From Symbiodinium kawagutii (taxonomy: Eukaryota > Sar > Dinophyceae > Suessiales > Symbiodiniaceae): a stretch of DNA of 64,000 nt. This document shows, one piece after another, positions 41,358-53,466 of this stretch. Location: contig VSDK01028448.1 in the NCBI GenBank assembly GCA_009767595.1, positions 268,408 through 332,407 on the forward strand. Direction: 5' to 3'. The notes beneath the pieces are model-generated. The model ran no database searches. It was not told where the DNA came from and saw only the letters and a list, made by a program, of their open reading frames with translations. A program made the position numbers and the translations under genes. Numbering within the stretch: position 1 is the first letter of the stretch; every line of letters begins with the position of its first letter.

Positions 41358-42171
41358 GAGGACCATCAAAAATAAATGGATTGACATCATCAAAACAAAT
41401 TAAACCATCAACAAATGAGTCATCAATTGTGAATTATTTATACATAAGTATATCATCAATCAAAATGAAAGAAAGAAGCGGAGGAAAGGAAGGAAACTAC
41501 GCAGAAAGGAAGGAAGGCAGGACGGAAGGCAGGAAACCAGAGGGTTGCCCCCGGTTTATAGGCCATGCCATATCCCCCATTCATGGAAAGCTATAGTTAG
41601 AAGGCGAAAAATTGGTGTGCTATGAAGCGAACGCTGTGATGATCAAGCTGGGCGGGGGCCACAGCCCTAAGCAGTCATCAGTACTACTGCTACCCCAAAC
41701 TAGTAGGGTGTGCTGCCGCCAGATTAGTACAATGCCGGCGCAACACAATGCAGGCTCCCAAGCAGGCTCTCCCAAAGTCAATCAATGCAATTAGGTTTTT
41801 CAATTTCTTGACACTGTAAAAAGGTGCAATTGTTTTTCCACGTTTTGTGAAATTCAGCCCTATATATATTATATGCATGTATATCTTCAAGTTGTGTTAT
41901 GATCAGCGTTTGTTCAAAAGAAAGGGTTTAAAGATCAAGAATTTTATGGCTGGCTGAATTTGTAATGATCGTTCATACTAAGAAGAGTTATCGAGCTACA
42001 CTTCACGCAGTCAAAAAGTGAAAGTGGTAATTTTCTTTCAACACAGCGTCCGGACAAAGGAAACCAAGTATTGTATGGAGAAGAGTGAATAGATTCAGGG
42101 ATTATGTGTTTGCTTGCTGTATTCAATGTTGAAACAGTTTTTGTTGATTATCTTTTTTTGAACTATTCATT
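41358..42171. other. No confident gene
   Basis: The + strand frame at 41612-41794 (CYEANAVMIKLGGGHSPKQS) is protein-like for about 35 codons but has no clear splice context. The rest is AT-rich with nothing recognised. Confidence 0.5.
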
Positions 42172-42394
42172 CGACAGACACAGGCTGCCAGACTGACAGA
42201 CAACAGACAGAAGGGCGGACAGGCAGAGAGACAGACAGACAGACAGACAGATAGACAGACAGCCAGACAGGCAGGCAGGCATGCAGGCAAGCAGGCAGGC
42301 AGACTAGTAGGCAGGCAGACAGGTAGACAGGCAGGCAGGCAGGCAGACAGACGGACAGGCAGACAGGCAGGCAGGCAGACAGACAGAAAGAATC

Positions 42395-42433
<39 letters not shown>

Positions 42434-42437
42434 GACA
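42172..42437. repeat. CAGA / CAGG microsatellite
   Basis: Interrupted (GACA)n and (GGCA)n tetranucleotides, pure (GACA)n at the right end. Confidence 0.95.
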
Positions 42438-42438
42438 G

Positions 42439-42690
42439 ATGAATTCTTTCGCCTTTGGTTTTGACAGGGCATGTTTCAACTGTCACAAATACTTGCCTGA
42501 AAAAGCTGCATTTGACAGTGCGTGGTTCGTTTCGGGGCAGTTTGACACGTTCTCTCTGACATGCCTGTTGCTGAGGCATCCCAGTGATGCGGCGCGGATC
42601 GACGCTGTAATCAACATGGTTGCCACAGAAATTCTGCGTTTGCCCGAGACATGGGGATCACAGGCGGGAGACATGGGGGATCACAGGCGG
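42439..42690 (+). CDS. Candidate exon region, unrecognised
   Basis: The + strand frame downstream of the CAGA repeat reads NCHKYLPEKAAFDSAWF then SDAARIDAVINMVATEILRL. Protein-like, but the first codons come from the repeat, so the true start is not seen. Further + strand material at 42885-42972 reads FVNRGFIETVQIQTVHGTSA and could be a following exon after GCGAAAG. Confidence 0.35.
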
Positions 42691-43329
42691 GATCTAGGAA
42701 ACATGCCATGGGAAGACTCATGGAAGGAAACCAAAAATACAAGTGGCTTTTTGCAACGTGGTATTCCAGGATCCACAGGTTTTTTTTCTCAGGGATGTGG
42801 GCCCCTTTCAAAGCTTGATGTTTCGAGACTGTATTCGGTCATGATTGTTTTTCATTTTTTTGTTTGTTTTTCCGCGAAAGTTTGTGAACCGAGGCTTCAT
42901 CGAGACGGTTCAAATCCAGACTGTCCACGGCACGAGTGCAGGCCAGCCATGGTATTTCCGACGTAAAGAATTTGCGTGCGTAGGTTCGTGTGGCTTTGTT
43001 TTTTGTTTTCTATTTGTTTTTACTTGCGTATTACCTTACTCGTGCCCATCTTTTGATTTGCCTGTGCGTGCGTCTCTCGGTCTATATCTGGCGTATCGCA
43101 ATAAGACTTGTGCTATTTCCCTATTTGGCCCAAGACTTCGTTATTCCATCGCTGTTTTTTCTGCCAACTTTGATGATCGTTTCTGCCGATGGCCCGCCAG
43201 CAAAAACACAAAACTTTAGGCATGCCATGCCAGGAGTTGTTTTCAAAGAGATCATGTCCAAATGATATCAATGTTTCAACATGTTTCACGAAACGTGCCC
43301 CAGAATGAACCTCCAGTGTTGAAATCATC

Positions 43330-43760
43330 ATCAATCTTGCTGATCGGATCTCATTCTTGGTGGTGTATGATGCCTGGCCGCCTGCAACCTGAAGTACATG
43401 GCTCCTGACAAGATCCTTTTGCTTGAGTTCCTGAACAAAATAACCTTGTAGGCAGCCGTCAGATCTCGAATCCTAGTGGAATCGACAACCGCTTTGCTAT
43501 TTACTGCTATGTCAGACCAGCCTTGGACAAGCAGTTTTATTTTTCACAAAACAGTGGTATTTTAGGAGGGCAAATTCCGCCAAAGACCCGTTTAGTTCCT
43601 GCGAAGACATGCCAAATTGCGCCAAAGACAAATTGACGGAAAAAACGAACACAAAAGCTGGAAACGCCGCATCTTCTTCCACAACAAGGGTAAAATCACG
43701 TTGGCGCAATGACTGGCAGCTTTCATTTTTCAATTGTATGCAGTCATGCATGTACAGCGC
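43330..43760. other. Region open on both strands
   Basis: + strand: LKYMAPDKILLLEFLNKITL ending in TAG at about 43450, then SNPSGIDNRFAIYCYVRPAL from the following AG. - strand: SKAVVDSTRIRDLTAAYKVI then LFRNSSKRILSGAMYFRLQA through the same bases. Both are protein-like; strand cannot be decided by eye. Confidence 0.35.
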
Positions 43761-44077
43761 GCTTTGATGACATCAAGTTCACAATAGCGGCAGGCAACAG
43801 CAAGCAAGGCAGGGAGGGGACAGGCAAACCTGAGGCAAAAGGAAGTCCCAGGTCAGGAAGGTACCCGCAACAGCTGTGGCGCTGAACCAATCTAACCACC
43901 AGGTTGCCAAAGACATGCCTTTAATGTGTGAGACTTTGCTCGGCCATGATTTGTTCAGTCCATTAGTTTTTGGTTCCCAACAAGTTTTGGTTGAGGTATT
44001 GTATGACCAAAAAACGCTGATGAGAAACAAAAAGTGCCGACAACAAGGTCTGCATGGGGTGGGGGCGCCAATAAAGG

Positions 44078-44259
44078 TGTCCTTCCAAATTGGCAATTGT
44101 TTCTGCCAAGCGGAATTTTTTGGTATGTCCTGCAATTTGGATATTTCGAATTTCTTGATCCAACAATTTTAGATTGGGGACCTACAGCGACGGACAGCTT
44201 CACACCGCGCGCTGCAGATTTTCGCCAGGATTTTTCGGAAGATGATTTGGACGGCGTGA
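44078..44259 (+). CDS. Candidate exon, unrecognised
   Basis: After AATAAAG the frame reads PNWQLFLPSGIFWYVLQFGY, FEFLDPTILDW, then DSFTPRAADFRQDFSEDDLD and ends GACGGC|GTGAGC. Composition is convincing and the donor is strong. A possible following piece at 44397-44522 reads STWRLGFAMHDEWAEIMGCQ and stops with TGA. Confidence 0.45.
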
Positions 44260-44524
44260 GCCGCGGCCATGTGGCTTGGTTATAATCTTTGCTGCGCGTG
44301 GGCCATCAGGGCCGCGATCCCAATTCACTCCCAGGCAAAACAATCTTCTTACGTAAGTCATTTAATTTGGGTTTACGTCCAAATAAGTAAGCGCTTAGTA
44401 CAAAACTCAACGTGGCGGCTTGGCTTTGCCATGCATGATGAATGGGCTGAGATCATGGGATGCCAAGCCATAGGGCAGTTTGGCTGCCAGTTCAGCGGGA
44501 GCCTACGGAGACCGGGCGCTTGAA

Positions 44525-45323
44525 CTTAGCCACCAGTTTTTTCAGATGTAACCTTCTTACTCATCTAGTTTTGAGATTTGTCCTCAACACTTACCAAGCG
44601 TATAAGTTTTGAAAGTGTTCATTTCCACAGTTAACCCAACATGTTTCTCAACCTATGGTACCTTTTTGCAACGTCTTGCAATGTTACTTCATTGTTTAGA
44701 TGCGCTCATGTGTGTATTCTTCTTGGTCTTGTCAAACCCTTTTTTTTCATCGTCAGATTGCATTCATTCTTGGAGTGCAGATGTTGAAGAATAGTTCGAA
44801 TGGTGAAAACATCATTGATGTTACACGGTTTTTGTTTAAACGTTGCCATTGTTTTTATTCAACTTTGGTTGTATATACTGTATATTTACAAAAATAGTTC
44901 TATTTTCTCAAACAGATATATAAATATATATTTTTTGAAAAATATTTTTATATTTTTATACATATATATATATAAAAACCTGTTTGGTTAGTTTGAACAG
45001 TTTTCTTTGAGGCGAATGGGTTCATCGGAATCCACTGGATTTTTTGTTTTTTTTGTAGGGAATTCATGTGAGATATTTTTTCAAGAACATTAGGGTTTGT
45101 ACTTTGATTACGAGACATGTTTCGTCATGAATGTTAGCTTTCGGAAAATCAAAACACTTTTGACTTGTCGAGTTCTATGTTTTGAGCATGTGCGGAATAT
45201 GTGGCTTGTTCTGTTCAACTGGGAGAACTTTTTTTACGTGTCTCAATTGCTATTTTCCCGCATGCTTTCAAGATTTGCGATCTCAGTTTGCTTCAACATC
45301 TTGAACGTGTTCAGCGTTTTTTG
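44525..45323. other. AT-rich DNA, no gene seen
   Basis: Long T runs and TATA-rich sequence (44919-44976). Open frames are short and hydrophobic because of the T bias. Confidence 0.6.
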
Positions 45324-45722
45324 ATTTGTTTGTTTGTTTGTTTGGTTGTTTGTTTGTTTGTTTTGTTTGTTTTGTTTGTTTGTTTGTTTGTTTGTTTGTT
45401 TGGTTGTTTGTTTGTTTGTTTTGTTTGTTTTGTTTGTTTGTTTGTTTGTTTGTTTGTTTGGTTGTTTGTTTGTTTGTTTTGTTTGTTTTGTTTGTTTGTT
45501 TGTTTGTTTGTTTGCTTGTTTGTTTGTTTGTTTGTTTCTTTTTTGTTTGTGTGCTTGCTTGTTTGTTTGTTTGTTTGCTTGCTTGCTTGCTTGTTTGTTT
45601 GTTTGTTTGTTTGTTCGTTCGTTTGTTCGTTTGTTTGTTTGTTTGTTTGTTCGTTCGTTCGTTTGTTCGTTCGTTTGTTTGTTTGTTTGTTTTCTTTCTT
45701 TCTTTGTTTGTTTGTTTGTTTG
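45324..45722. repeat. (TTTG)n microsatellite with 58-bp higher-order period
   Basis: About 400 bases of TTTG. In the first half a TTTGG interruption recurs at 45344, 45402 and 45460, that is every 58 bases, followed each time by the same TTTTG interruptions. The second half carries TTGC and TTCG variants. The 308-aa reverse-strand Lys/Gln/Thr/Asn frame and the Cys/Leu/Phe forward frames over it are artefacts. Confidence 0.97.
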
Positions 45723-47850
45723 CTTTGGGAAATAATTTAGGTGTTTTGATTTTTATGGTTTTCATTTTTTTGGGTGTTTTCCCGGCAGCTGTTTTGATTT
45801 CTCCGATGCCAATCAAGGGCGTGCAAAATTCAAACAAAAACGGGCCACATCTTGAAAGATCAAAAACCGCCCAAAGCTTAGAAGTAAAATGCCAACAAAA
45901 AAGCGAAAACAGTGACAAACACATCAGGAAAGCAACGATAAAATCAGAAAAACAACAAAAAAAAACATGAAATGCAAAAGCGTCATTGAAGTAAAAAAAC
46001 AGTCCCCCCAAAAAAAAAACAGGTTGCAAATTAAAGCCCCCTGCCCAAAAAAAGAACAATTTAGAGCAAATCTTTTGTCCAAAAATAATAACAACATGTT
46101 TTTTGATACGGCATACTCTTTTGTCTGGAAAAAGGAAATATGCATTAGTCATTGCGCGCAGATTCGACGAAACAAATTGAAAAGCTGCGTTCTCCAAACA
46201 AAAGAGCATGTTTTTTACAGTTTTGTTCGTTTAAATGTAACCATTCTTTGTTGTCATCGCAAATAATTTGAGTTTGTTATGAACGCAGTAAATGAAACGA
46301 CTACTAAATATGGAATCGGGATTGAGCTCAGTACCTACATTGTTGCAAATTGCATGTGTTATTCCTTTTGTTTTTCTTGTTCAGAAATGGTTTCTCAAAC
46401 ATTACCCTTGCGAGCCTGTTTTCAGGCTATGTTTTTTGGAGTTTCAAACCGCGTTGCAAGCTTTCGGTTTCCAACTTGGACTAGGGACTTTTCTCGGCGA
46501 TCCAACCATAGAATAAAATCATTAAAACTAAAGTATCTATTACCATTCCAAGCACGGAGCCAAGAGCTTTCGAAACTAGCGATGCAAAAACCAACGCCTA
46601 CTTTAGCTCACCTTTGTGTTGACTTTGACAAATATGTGCCACTTTTCCACGGTATCTTAACTTGTTGAAAAATACGTTGCTAAGTCTGAACTCAAGTAAC
46701 CTGATTTGTCAGATTATTCATTTTATGTCGAAAACTTTGCCAATAAGTTTGTGAAGAATCCGAAGTTCGAACGCCCGGTCTCCATACAGCTTCGCTCACA
46801 TGGCTTCGCTTCTTGATGTTTGTTCCAGCGCATCAATAAAGTAGACGTTGCCATGACTAGGAGTTCATGTGATACATGCAGTCTTTTGAGCTGGAACCTT
46901 TGAGCGGTGCCAGGCCCAGTTGAATAAGTGCGTCGCGGCTTTTGAGCTACCTTCCCCAAGGGCCATGTCTCTCGGCTGCTGCCCGCTATTGCCCGGCAGG
47001 GTTATTCTATAGTTGGTGAAACAGGATCCATGCCGAGAAAGGTGTTAAGAGATGGGGGGCAATTAAACGCTGTTTGCGGCTATTTGTCGTCAATTTGTGG
47101 TCCGTGGGTTCGGTTTGTCAAGGGGAGCATCTCAACAATCCTTGGGGATTTCATTCTACATGTGATTTGAAGCTTGGCAGGTTTGGGCACAGCTTATTTG
47201 TTGCTCGCTTTTCTTCCCTTCGTGTGCAAAAATGCTGCGAGCTGTGGATGTAACTCATTGTGCTGGCTTCGTGACTTGCATTTGTTCGCTGCAAGTCATG
47301 CGCGTCGCTTCTGGACCACGGCGTGATTCTAGTTCCCCTCGGGCCTTTCCAATTGCCCACGCGACGGGGCCCTTCTATTTTTTGGTGTCTGGTTGAACCT
47401 ATCAGTTGTTTGTTTCAAGAGCCTTGTCTTTTTGCCGGTGGCACCACGCAGGGCCGTGGCAGAAGTTTCCAGAATAGGAAAAAGATAGCAAGGGCGGGTT
47501 GACTGCGGTGAGCGCTGGTGGGTTGCGTGTGTGCCGCGGTTGGTGGTGGCAATCATGATGGCTCATGATGGCGGTTCGTTATCGTGAGTGATTTTGGCGG
47601 TGAAAAAAACAATGTGGGCAGAGGGATGTTGATGGCGGATGATTGCTGTTGCTGCTGGTGATGCTGGTGCTGATTAATGATGACGGTATTGCTCATAGGT
47701 GAGTTTGGATCTTGACTATTATAATAACTATAACAATGATAATGCTGATGGCAGTGATCGATAGGTTTTCAGGTTGGTCCACGGAATGGCCAGTTGATGG
47801 ATGAGTGGTTTGTTTTGATTGGCTCGAATGATTTGATTTGATCGAATGGA
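45723..47850. other. No confident gene
   Basis: 45820-46210 is rich in A runs; 46270-46670 has a weak + strand frame (FQAMFFGVSNRVASFRFPTW). 46720-47560 has moderate G+C and open frames mainly on the - strand (for example 47151-47360), none with recognisable motifs or clear splice sites. Confidence 0.45.
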
Positions 47851-48480
47851 CCGTTCGTTTATTCTTTGGTTGGTTGGTTGATTGAGTGGATGATTGGTTG
47901 TTTGATTGATTGATTGGTTGATTGGTTGATTGAGCGGTTGATTCATTGTTTGATTGATTGGTTGGTTGATTTGTTGATTGAGCGGTTGATTCATTGTTTG
48001 ATTGATTGGTTGGTTGATTGGTTGATTGGGTGGTTGATTGATTGGTTGATTGTTTGATTGGTTGATTGGTTGATTGATTGGTTGATTGATTGAGTGACTG
48101 ATTGGTTCTCTGATTGACTGACTGATTGATTGCTTGACTGATTGATTGATCATTGATTGATTGTCTGATTGATTGATCGATTCGTTGATTGATCGATTAA
48201 TTTTGTGATTTGAGTGATCGATGGGTTGATTGATTGTTCGATGGTTTGTTTGCTTGATTTACTGACAGGTTGTTTGATTGATTTTATGATTGACTGATTG
48301 GTTGATGGGTTGATTGGTTGGTTGATTGATCGAGTGATTGATTGGTTCTCTGATTGACTGACTGATTGATTGCTTGACTGATTGATTGATCATTGATTAA
48401 TTGATTGATTGGTTGATCGTTTGGTCGCCTTGTTGATTGGTTTGCTGTTTGATTGGTTGATTGGTTGATTGGTCTGGAAT
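47850..48480. repeat. (GATT)n / TTGATTGG microsatellite
   Basis: About 600 bases of GATTGATTGGTT-type sequence. The block TGATTGGTTCTCTGATTGAC (48090 and 48339) is duplicated with an offset of about 249 bases, as is TGCTTGACTGATTGATTGAT nearby. Confidence 0.95.
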
Positions 48481-49103
48481 TTGAATTAGTTTGGTTGCAT
48501 GAAATTTTTCGATTTGTGTAAGTTTGGTTTTGATTTTGGCCCGGTGTGGGTTTGTGGGTTTCGGTTGATTTGTTCTCTGTTTGAATTGGCGCCTTGTAAT
48601 TTGAGTTGATTTTGATTTGATGCCAATGGCTTGGCCGGTTTCTTGACTGGTCCATTGGTCGATTGATTGGGCAATTGATTGTGTGATTTGGCTGGTTGAT
48701 GGCATGATGGCGTGATTCACTTTTTTTGTGGGTTGGTTGGGCGCTTGATCAGGTTGATGTTGAGTGATCGGGGAATTGATTGGATGGTTAGCTGCTTGAG
48801 TGGCTAGGTTGATGAATTGACCGATTGGTTGGTCGTGTGGCCGGTTGATTGACTGATCGGTGATGGTGGCGGACCGTGGTGATGATGATGGTTGATGGTG
48901 ATTGATGATGAAGGCGATGATTGGGGGTGGTGATGGTGCTGATGGTCACCGATGATGCTGATGAAGGCCGGTGGTGAGGATGGTAATGAGTAATGGTTAG
49001 GACGGCGGGTGATGGAATTGATGGCAGATGATTACTAGTTCGTGATTGATGGTTGCTGATTGTTGGTTGCTGGTTGGTGATTGGTGGCTGATGGCCGGTG
49101 ATC

Positions 49104-49137
<34 letters not shown>

Positions 49138-49335
49138 GTGATGACGATGATGATGATGACGACGATGGCGACGATGATGGTGATGATGTTCAACAATGGT
49201 TGGTAATAAAATAATGATTGGTTGTTGGTGCTAAATGTTTCTGGCCAACGGATGATTGAAAATTGGTGATTGATGGTCATGATGCGGATGGTGATGGTGA
49301 TGGGGGTGATGATGCCAATGCCGATTTGTTTCCAT
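48481..49335. repeat. GATG/GGTTGATGG-rich simple repeats
   Basis: Degenerate GATGGTGATG and GTTGATTGG repeats, with pure (GAT)n at 49107-49135. Confidence 0.85.
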
Positions 49336-49902
49336 GGGAATACCAAACCCATCCGGTAGTCGAACAGTTTTTTTTTACTCGGGTGTGTACATTTTTTTGA
49401 TCGTTAGGTGGCACAAACCATCAGTTTTTTGCTGATGTGCAGTTTTTGGTGACCGCCGTCGCAAATGACCTCCGAATCCGGCAGTTGCCGAGCCTACTTT
49501 TCCACCATCCCAGCGTGCAAAACTTTTGAAAAACACAACATCTTCAGTCTCACAACACGTGATTTTTTTTTCTGAGGACTGTTCATGAAGTCGTTGGACG
49601 TTTGAATTCCAAAGTTCCTGCGACCAAACAGTTTCCTAACTGGTCATGCAATGAAATTGTTTAAAGACACGTTAATCGTTTGACCATGTGTAAACTGATT
49701 TCGGCATGTTTTATGCACATGTCCTGGGATTTGGCACAAACTATGCCACATTTCGTGGAAATTTGTTTCATGGGAATTTCGGGGTCAAGCGGTCTAATCA
49801 TGGTCGCGGCACACCATGCATAGCAAGGCAACCAAATGTGGATGAGGCTGGCTGCCGGGGGTTGCCAGTGATGATGAGTGTTCACACAGCAGATGATTGC
49901 AG

Positions 49903-50085
49903 AGGCTTACCCTACCTGTTTGCGGGTCACCGCTGGCAAGGGAATGGCCAACGAAATGCATCTTTTTGGATTTGAATTGTGGGTTTTGGAAGTTGCAACT
50001 TCGTGAAATTGGAGAGGCCAGCACTATGGGAGGCCAAGGAAATGTTTCGGTCACTTGGAATGAGAGCTCGGCCTGCACTGTTTAA
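49903..50085 (+). CDS. Candidate terminal exon, unrecognised
   Basis: After GATTGCAG the frame reads LTLPVCGSPLAREWPTKCIF, LDLNCGFWKLQLREI and VSVTWNESSACTV, then TAA. Protein-like. A second frame (HRWQGNGQRNASFWI) overlaps the first third. Confidence 0.4.
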   Translation, partial: RLTLPVCGSPLAREWPTKCIFLDLNCGFWKLQLREIGEASTMGGQGNVSVTWNESSACTV

Positions 50086-52837
50086 AATTCAATTTGAGTT
50101 TGGCTGCTCTACCATGTCATCGTAGTTGGTTTCAATTCTATTGGCCACTTCACCCGGTTGTTGGTTGATTGTGATACTGTAGTGGTTCGATTTTGACACT
50201 ACCAAAATGTAGATGTTCTTTTGACCCCTTGGTGAATGTAGCAGGAGAGGTGTATCATTGTTTGGGATCCCACTGTTTTTTACATTAGAGTCTCATCATG
50301 AGCATCTCTATTGACAACTAATCTTCAGAAACATGTTGATTAATAGAAAAACTGTTGCATGAAACTGATCCATGAAACTGGTTGGTTTCAATTAATCCTC
50401 AGAAACTGTTGCATGAAACTTTTGAAACATTTTGGAACGTTTTGCAATCCTTCTTGCATAGAGGATTGTCACCATTCATCCTGCATCACACATAATGGGA
50501 TTTCCAAACACTTCGGACTCAAAGTGCCAAGGAAGTAAACCTTGAAATTAACATACCACAATTATCAGAGTCGCGGGCCCCGAACCCTTGTCCTTTCGGT
50601 CGTTGTTCAGGGTCGTATTGTTGAGTTCATTCACCGTTTTGGATAGTTCAAAAAGTCAATGCATTTGGGATTTCGTTATCAGAATGGATACTGGAACGCC
50701 GCAGAGATGTTCATTTAGAATCGGAAACCACCAGTTATGGAGCACACCACCACTCTTGACAGATATACCGTTGATGATAAGGCCGTTATGTTGGGTTCTG
50801 TGGATTAAATTATATAATATGAGCAAACCGGTATGGTCGAGATGACTTAAAGAGTCATGGAACTACCCCAAGCGACCCAAACCTATCATGACATGCAATC
50901 TTAGTTGCTGGACCAGAACAATCCTCAAACAGAAAGGAGGGTCAAGGCTGGCACTTTTTCAGTATCAATAGGTTGCTTTTGTACTTATCGACTAGAACAT
51001 GAGATCTGATCATAATCTGTTCTATGAATGCTTAACCAAACCATCACGTGGAGACTTCCGCAAGGTTTCAATTCCACTAAACACGTGTGTGCGTGTGTTC
51101 CACAGCTCTTTGCTTTGTTGGATCCGTCATTTTTTTGGACGATGAGCTGAAAGTTCAGAGTTCAGAGGCGTTCATTTCTTTTGGTTCATCATGTGTATTC
51201 ATTTATCCCGTATTTTACTAAAGTACAGTAGCGTAGAAATGGGATGAAATAGGTATTTTTAAGGCAAGTACAGTAGCGTAGAAATTCTCAGAAGGCAAAA
51301 ATTTGTTGCAAGACTTGTAGTTTTCCACCAAATTCGTCGCTGTTAGTGGAGCTGCTGGCTTTGGGCAGCCGACCCATGACAAAGTGAATATCTTCAATGT
51401 GTGATGCGGTGAGCATTTAGAGGCGTGCGTCATTTTTCAAGCAGGCCGCTGCAAACTTTTCAAAGAACTGCCACCTTGGTTTTTTTTGGGGGGCCAGCAA
51501 GAACGCAAAACCCGAACTCCAACAAAACCGCAGCTTTGATGAAACATGATCAACCATGGTTGGGTCATTTGAGATGTCCATTAACCAACAGTCCCTATCC
51601 CGGATTCCGAACCTTTTTGGCGTTGAGTACCCAATGTGATTAGACATTAGCCCATTGGGATTCCAATCAACCATTTGCAAAAGTTAGAGCGAGGACAGAC
51701 GAAGCAACAAGGTGGATACCGAAATTGATGAGGACAGCCACGAGGTGGAATTAAGGAATTTACTGATATCGCCATATTTTGCGTGTATTCTCTGCCTGTA
51801 CTGCAGCTGTAGTTGTGAACTAGGCCAGGCATCAACCTGAGAATGTGTTAGCGCGTGAAAACATGAAAGATCTGAAAGTTTTTTTTTTTGCGACGATCCA
51901 TAATTGAGGAATTGAGTGCTTTCGAGTGTGTGTTAAATGCTTCATGAAATTAAAGAGGTGAAGTGCTACACCCGGTTTACTATTTAAGGCAACGAGGGAG
52001 ACGAGGTAAGAAATAGAGTTTTTTGCCCAGAAGCATTTCGCAACAGTCAAGTACTGAAATGTCATTGATATAGCTGGCAAAGCTGTTGGACCACACGAGA
52101 GGGCATCGCTGCAGCTGCCGTTGAGGTTGATTCGGATGCCTCAGAATCACTGGCATCACTGCCAAACCAACCCCACCAGGACGTGTGATCGGTCGCCATG
52201 ACGGAGACACTCAACGGATACGAGCCCATGGCATCCATGGTGAATATTCGATGAACCATCCATCCACAGATACGGATGATATCCACCTGGGGGTTGCAAG
52301 AAGATTCAGAATGAGTTCGCCTGAGTACGAATGATTTTGCAACAAGCGTGATGTTGAGGTTTGCTATTTGCATTTTTTGATTTTTTGGGCTACTTGATAG
52401 ATAGGTATAATATATGTGTATATATATATATATAAATACATAAAAATATCTACTCATGGTTGATGGCTTCATGACATGTGCTCAGTACATGGATCCGTCC
52501 AACCCCATCAATTTGAGGGTGCGTTCAAGTTGTAGACGCCTAAGTTTGGTGGTTGCTGAAGCCACCAAAATGGGTTGGTTTCCCATGGCTGGAACCACGC
52601 ATGCAAGTCAAGAGCCAGGACCTAAAGGAGGGCGATGAATTGGAAATGGAGTGAGGCTTCGGTCGCAGTGCTTTTTTGAAGGCAGTGCTCGAGGCCGAGA
52701 CAGGATTGGATAAATCCAGAATCGCTTGTCCTTGAGGGCGTAGCCTAGAGTCGATTTGGAACCAGAAAGGAAAGAAAACTACCAGAATCTTCAGGGTTCA
52801 TATATTTTGGAAATCTTGTTCGGGCACTCTGATTGAA
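50086..52837. other. No confident gene
   Basis: Moderate-complexity AT-rich sequence. GCAAGTACAGTAGCGTAGAAAT-like sequence is repeated at 51223 and 51267. A (TA)n run lies at 52412-52434. The segment at 52080-52260 is GC-rich with open frames on both strands (for example - strand SSESTSTAAAAMPSRVVQQL-like) but no supported exon. Confidence 0.45.
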
Positions 52838-53055
52838 CGCTCGAGTTTGGCTCCGCCCATGGCTCCAAGCTGGTTCACCCTGCTGATGATTTCAGATTTC
52901 AGCTTCTCCGGCGAGAACAAATTGTTTGTCTTTCAAAGACGTCCGTGGACACAGTCCGCTGGCTGCGTGAAACTGAAATTCGGATCGTCAAATTCCAAAA
53001 ATCGCATGAGAAAACACACATGCGAAACTGGTTTGACGCAGGTCAATTCTTTTAA
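52838..53055 (+). CDS. C-terminal coding segment, copy 1
   Basis: The frame reads GSKLVHPADDFRFQLLRREQ, then SVDTVRWLRETEI and MRNWFDAGQFF before TAA (53053-53055). The copy at 53173-53390 keeps this frame. Of five differences inside it, two are silent, whereas all change residues in the overlapping frame at 52847, so this frame is favoured. Function unknown. The upstream exon is not identified. Confidence 0.5.
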
Positions 53056-53466
53056 TGATCAAGTCAAGACCGGCAATTCGATCTGTTTGTGTCATTATGT
53101 CACTGCCAACGTGGCCTCAGAAGCACCAGCCTGGTGCTATATGTTTTAATTTTTGTTGGGTTTGTGATGAACCACTGGAGCTTGGCTCAGCCCATGGCTC
53201 CAAGCTGGTTCACCCTGCCGATGATTTCAGATTTCAGCTTCTCCGGCGAGAACAAATTGTTTGTCTTTCGAAGCCGTCCGTGGACACAGTCCGCTGGCTG
53301 CGTGAAACTGAAATTCAGATCGTCAAATTCCAAAAATCGCATGAGAAAACAAACATGCGAAACTGGTTTGACGCAGGTCAATTCTTTTAATGATCAAGTC
53401 AAGACCGGCAATTCGATCTGTTTGTGTCATTATGTCACTGCCACCGTGGCCTCAGAAGCACCAGCC
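52846..53466. repeat. 335-bp tandem duplication
   Basis: About 285 bases (52846-53131) recur at 53181-53466 with a constant 335-base offset and only about seven substitutions. Roughly 50 bases of unique sequence separate the copies. Confidence 0.95.
53173..53390 (+). CDS. C-terminal coding segment, copy 2
   Basis: Second copy of the 52838-53055 segment: same frame and stop, with Thr to Pro, Arg to Gln and His to Asn changes. The upstream frame is open back to 53055 (FNFCWVCDEPLELGSAH), so this copy could have a different N-terminal side. Confidence 0.45.

Noticed and set aside
41167..41393. Ser/Val/Cys/Leu-rich - strand frames
   Set aside because: Readings of the GACA/GAGA microsatellite.
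45283..46209. 308-aa - strand Lys/Thr/Asn/Gln frame and Cys/Leu/Phe + frames
   Set aside because: Low-complexity readings of the TTTG microsatellite and its A-rich flank.
47728..48720. Asn/Gln/Ile/Ser-rich - strand frames
   Set aside because: Readings of the GATT/GTTG repeats; no splice context.
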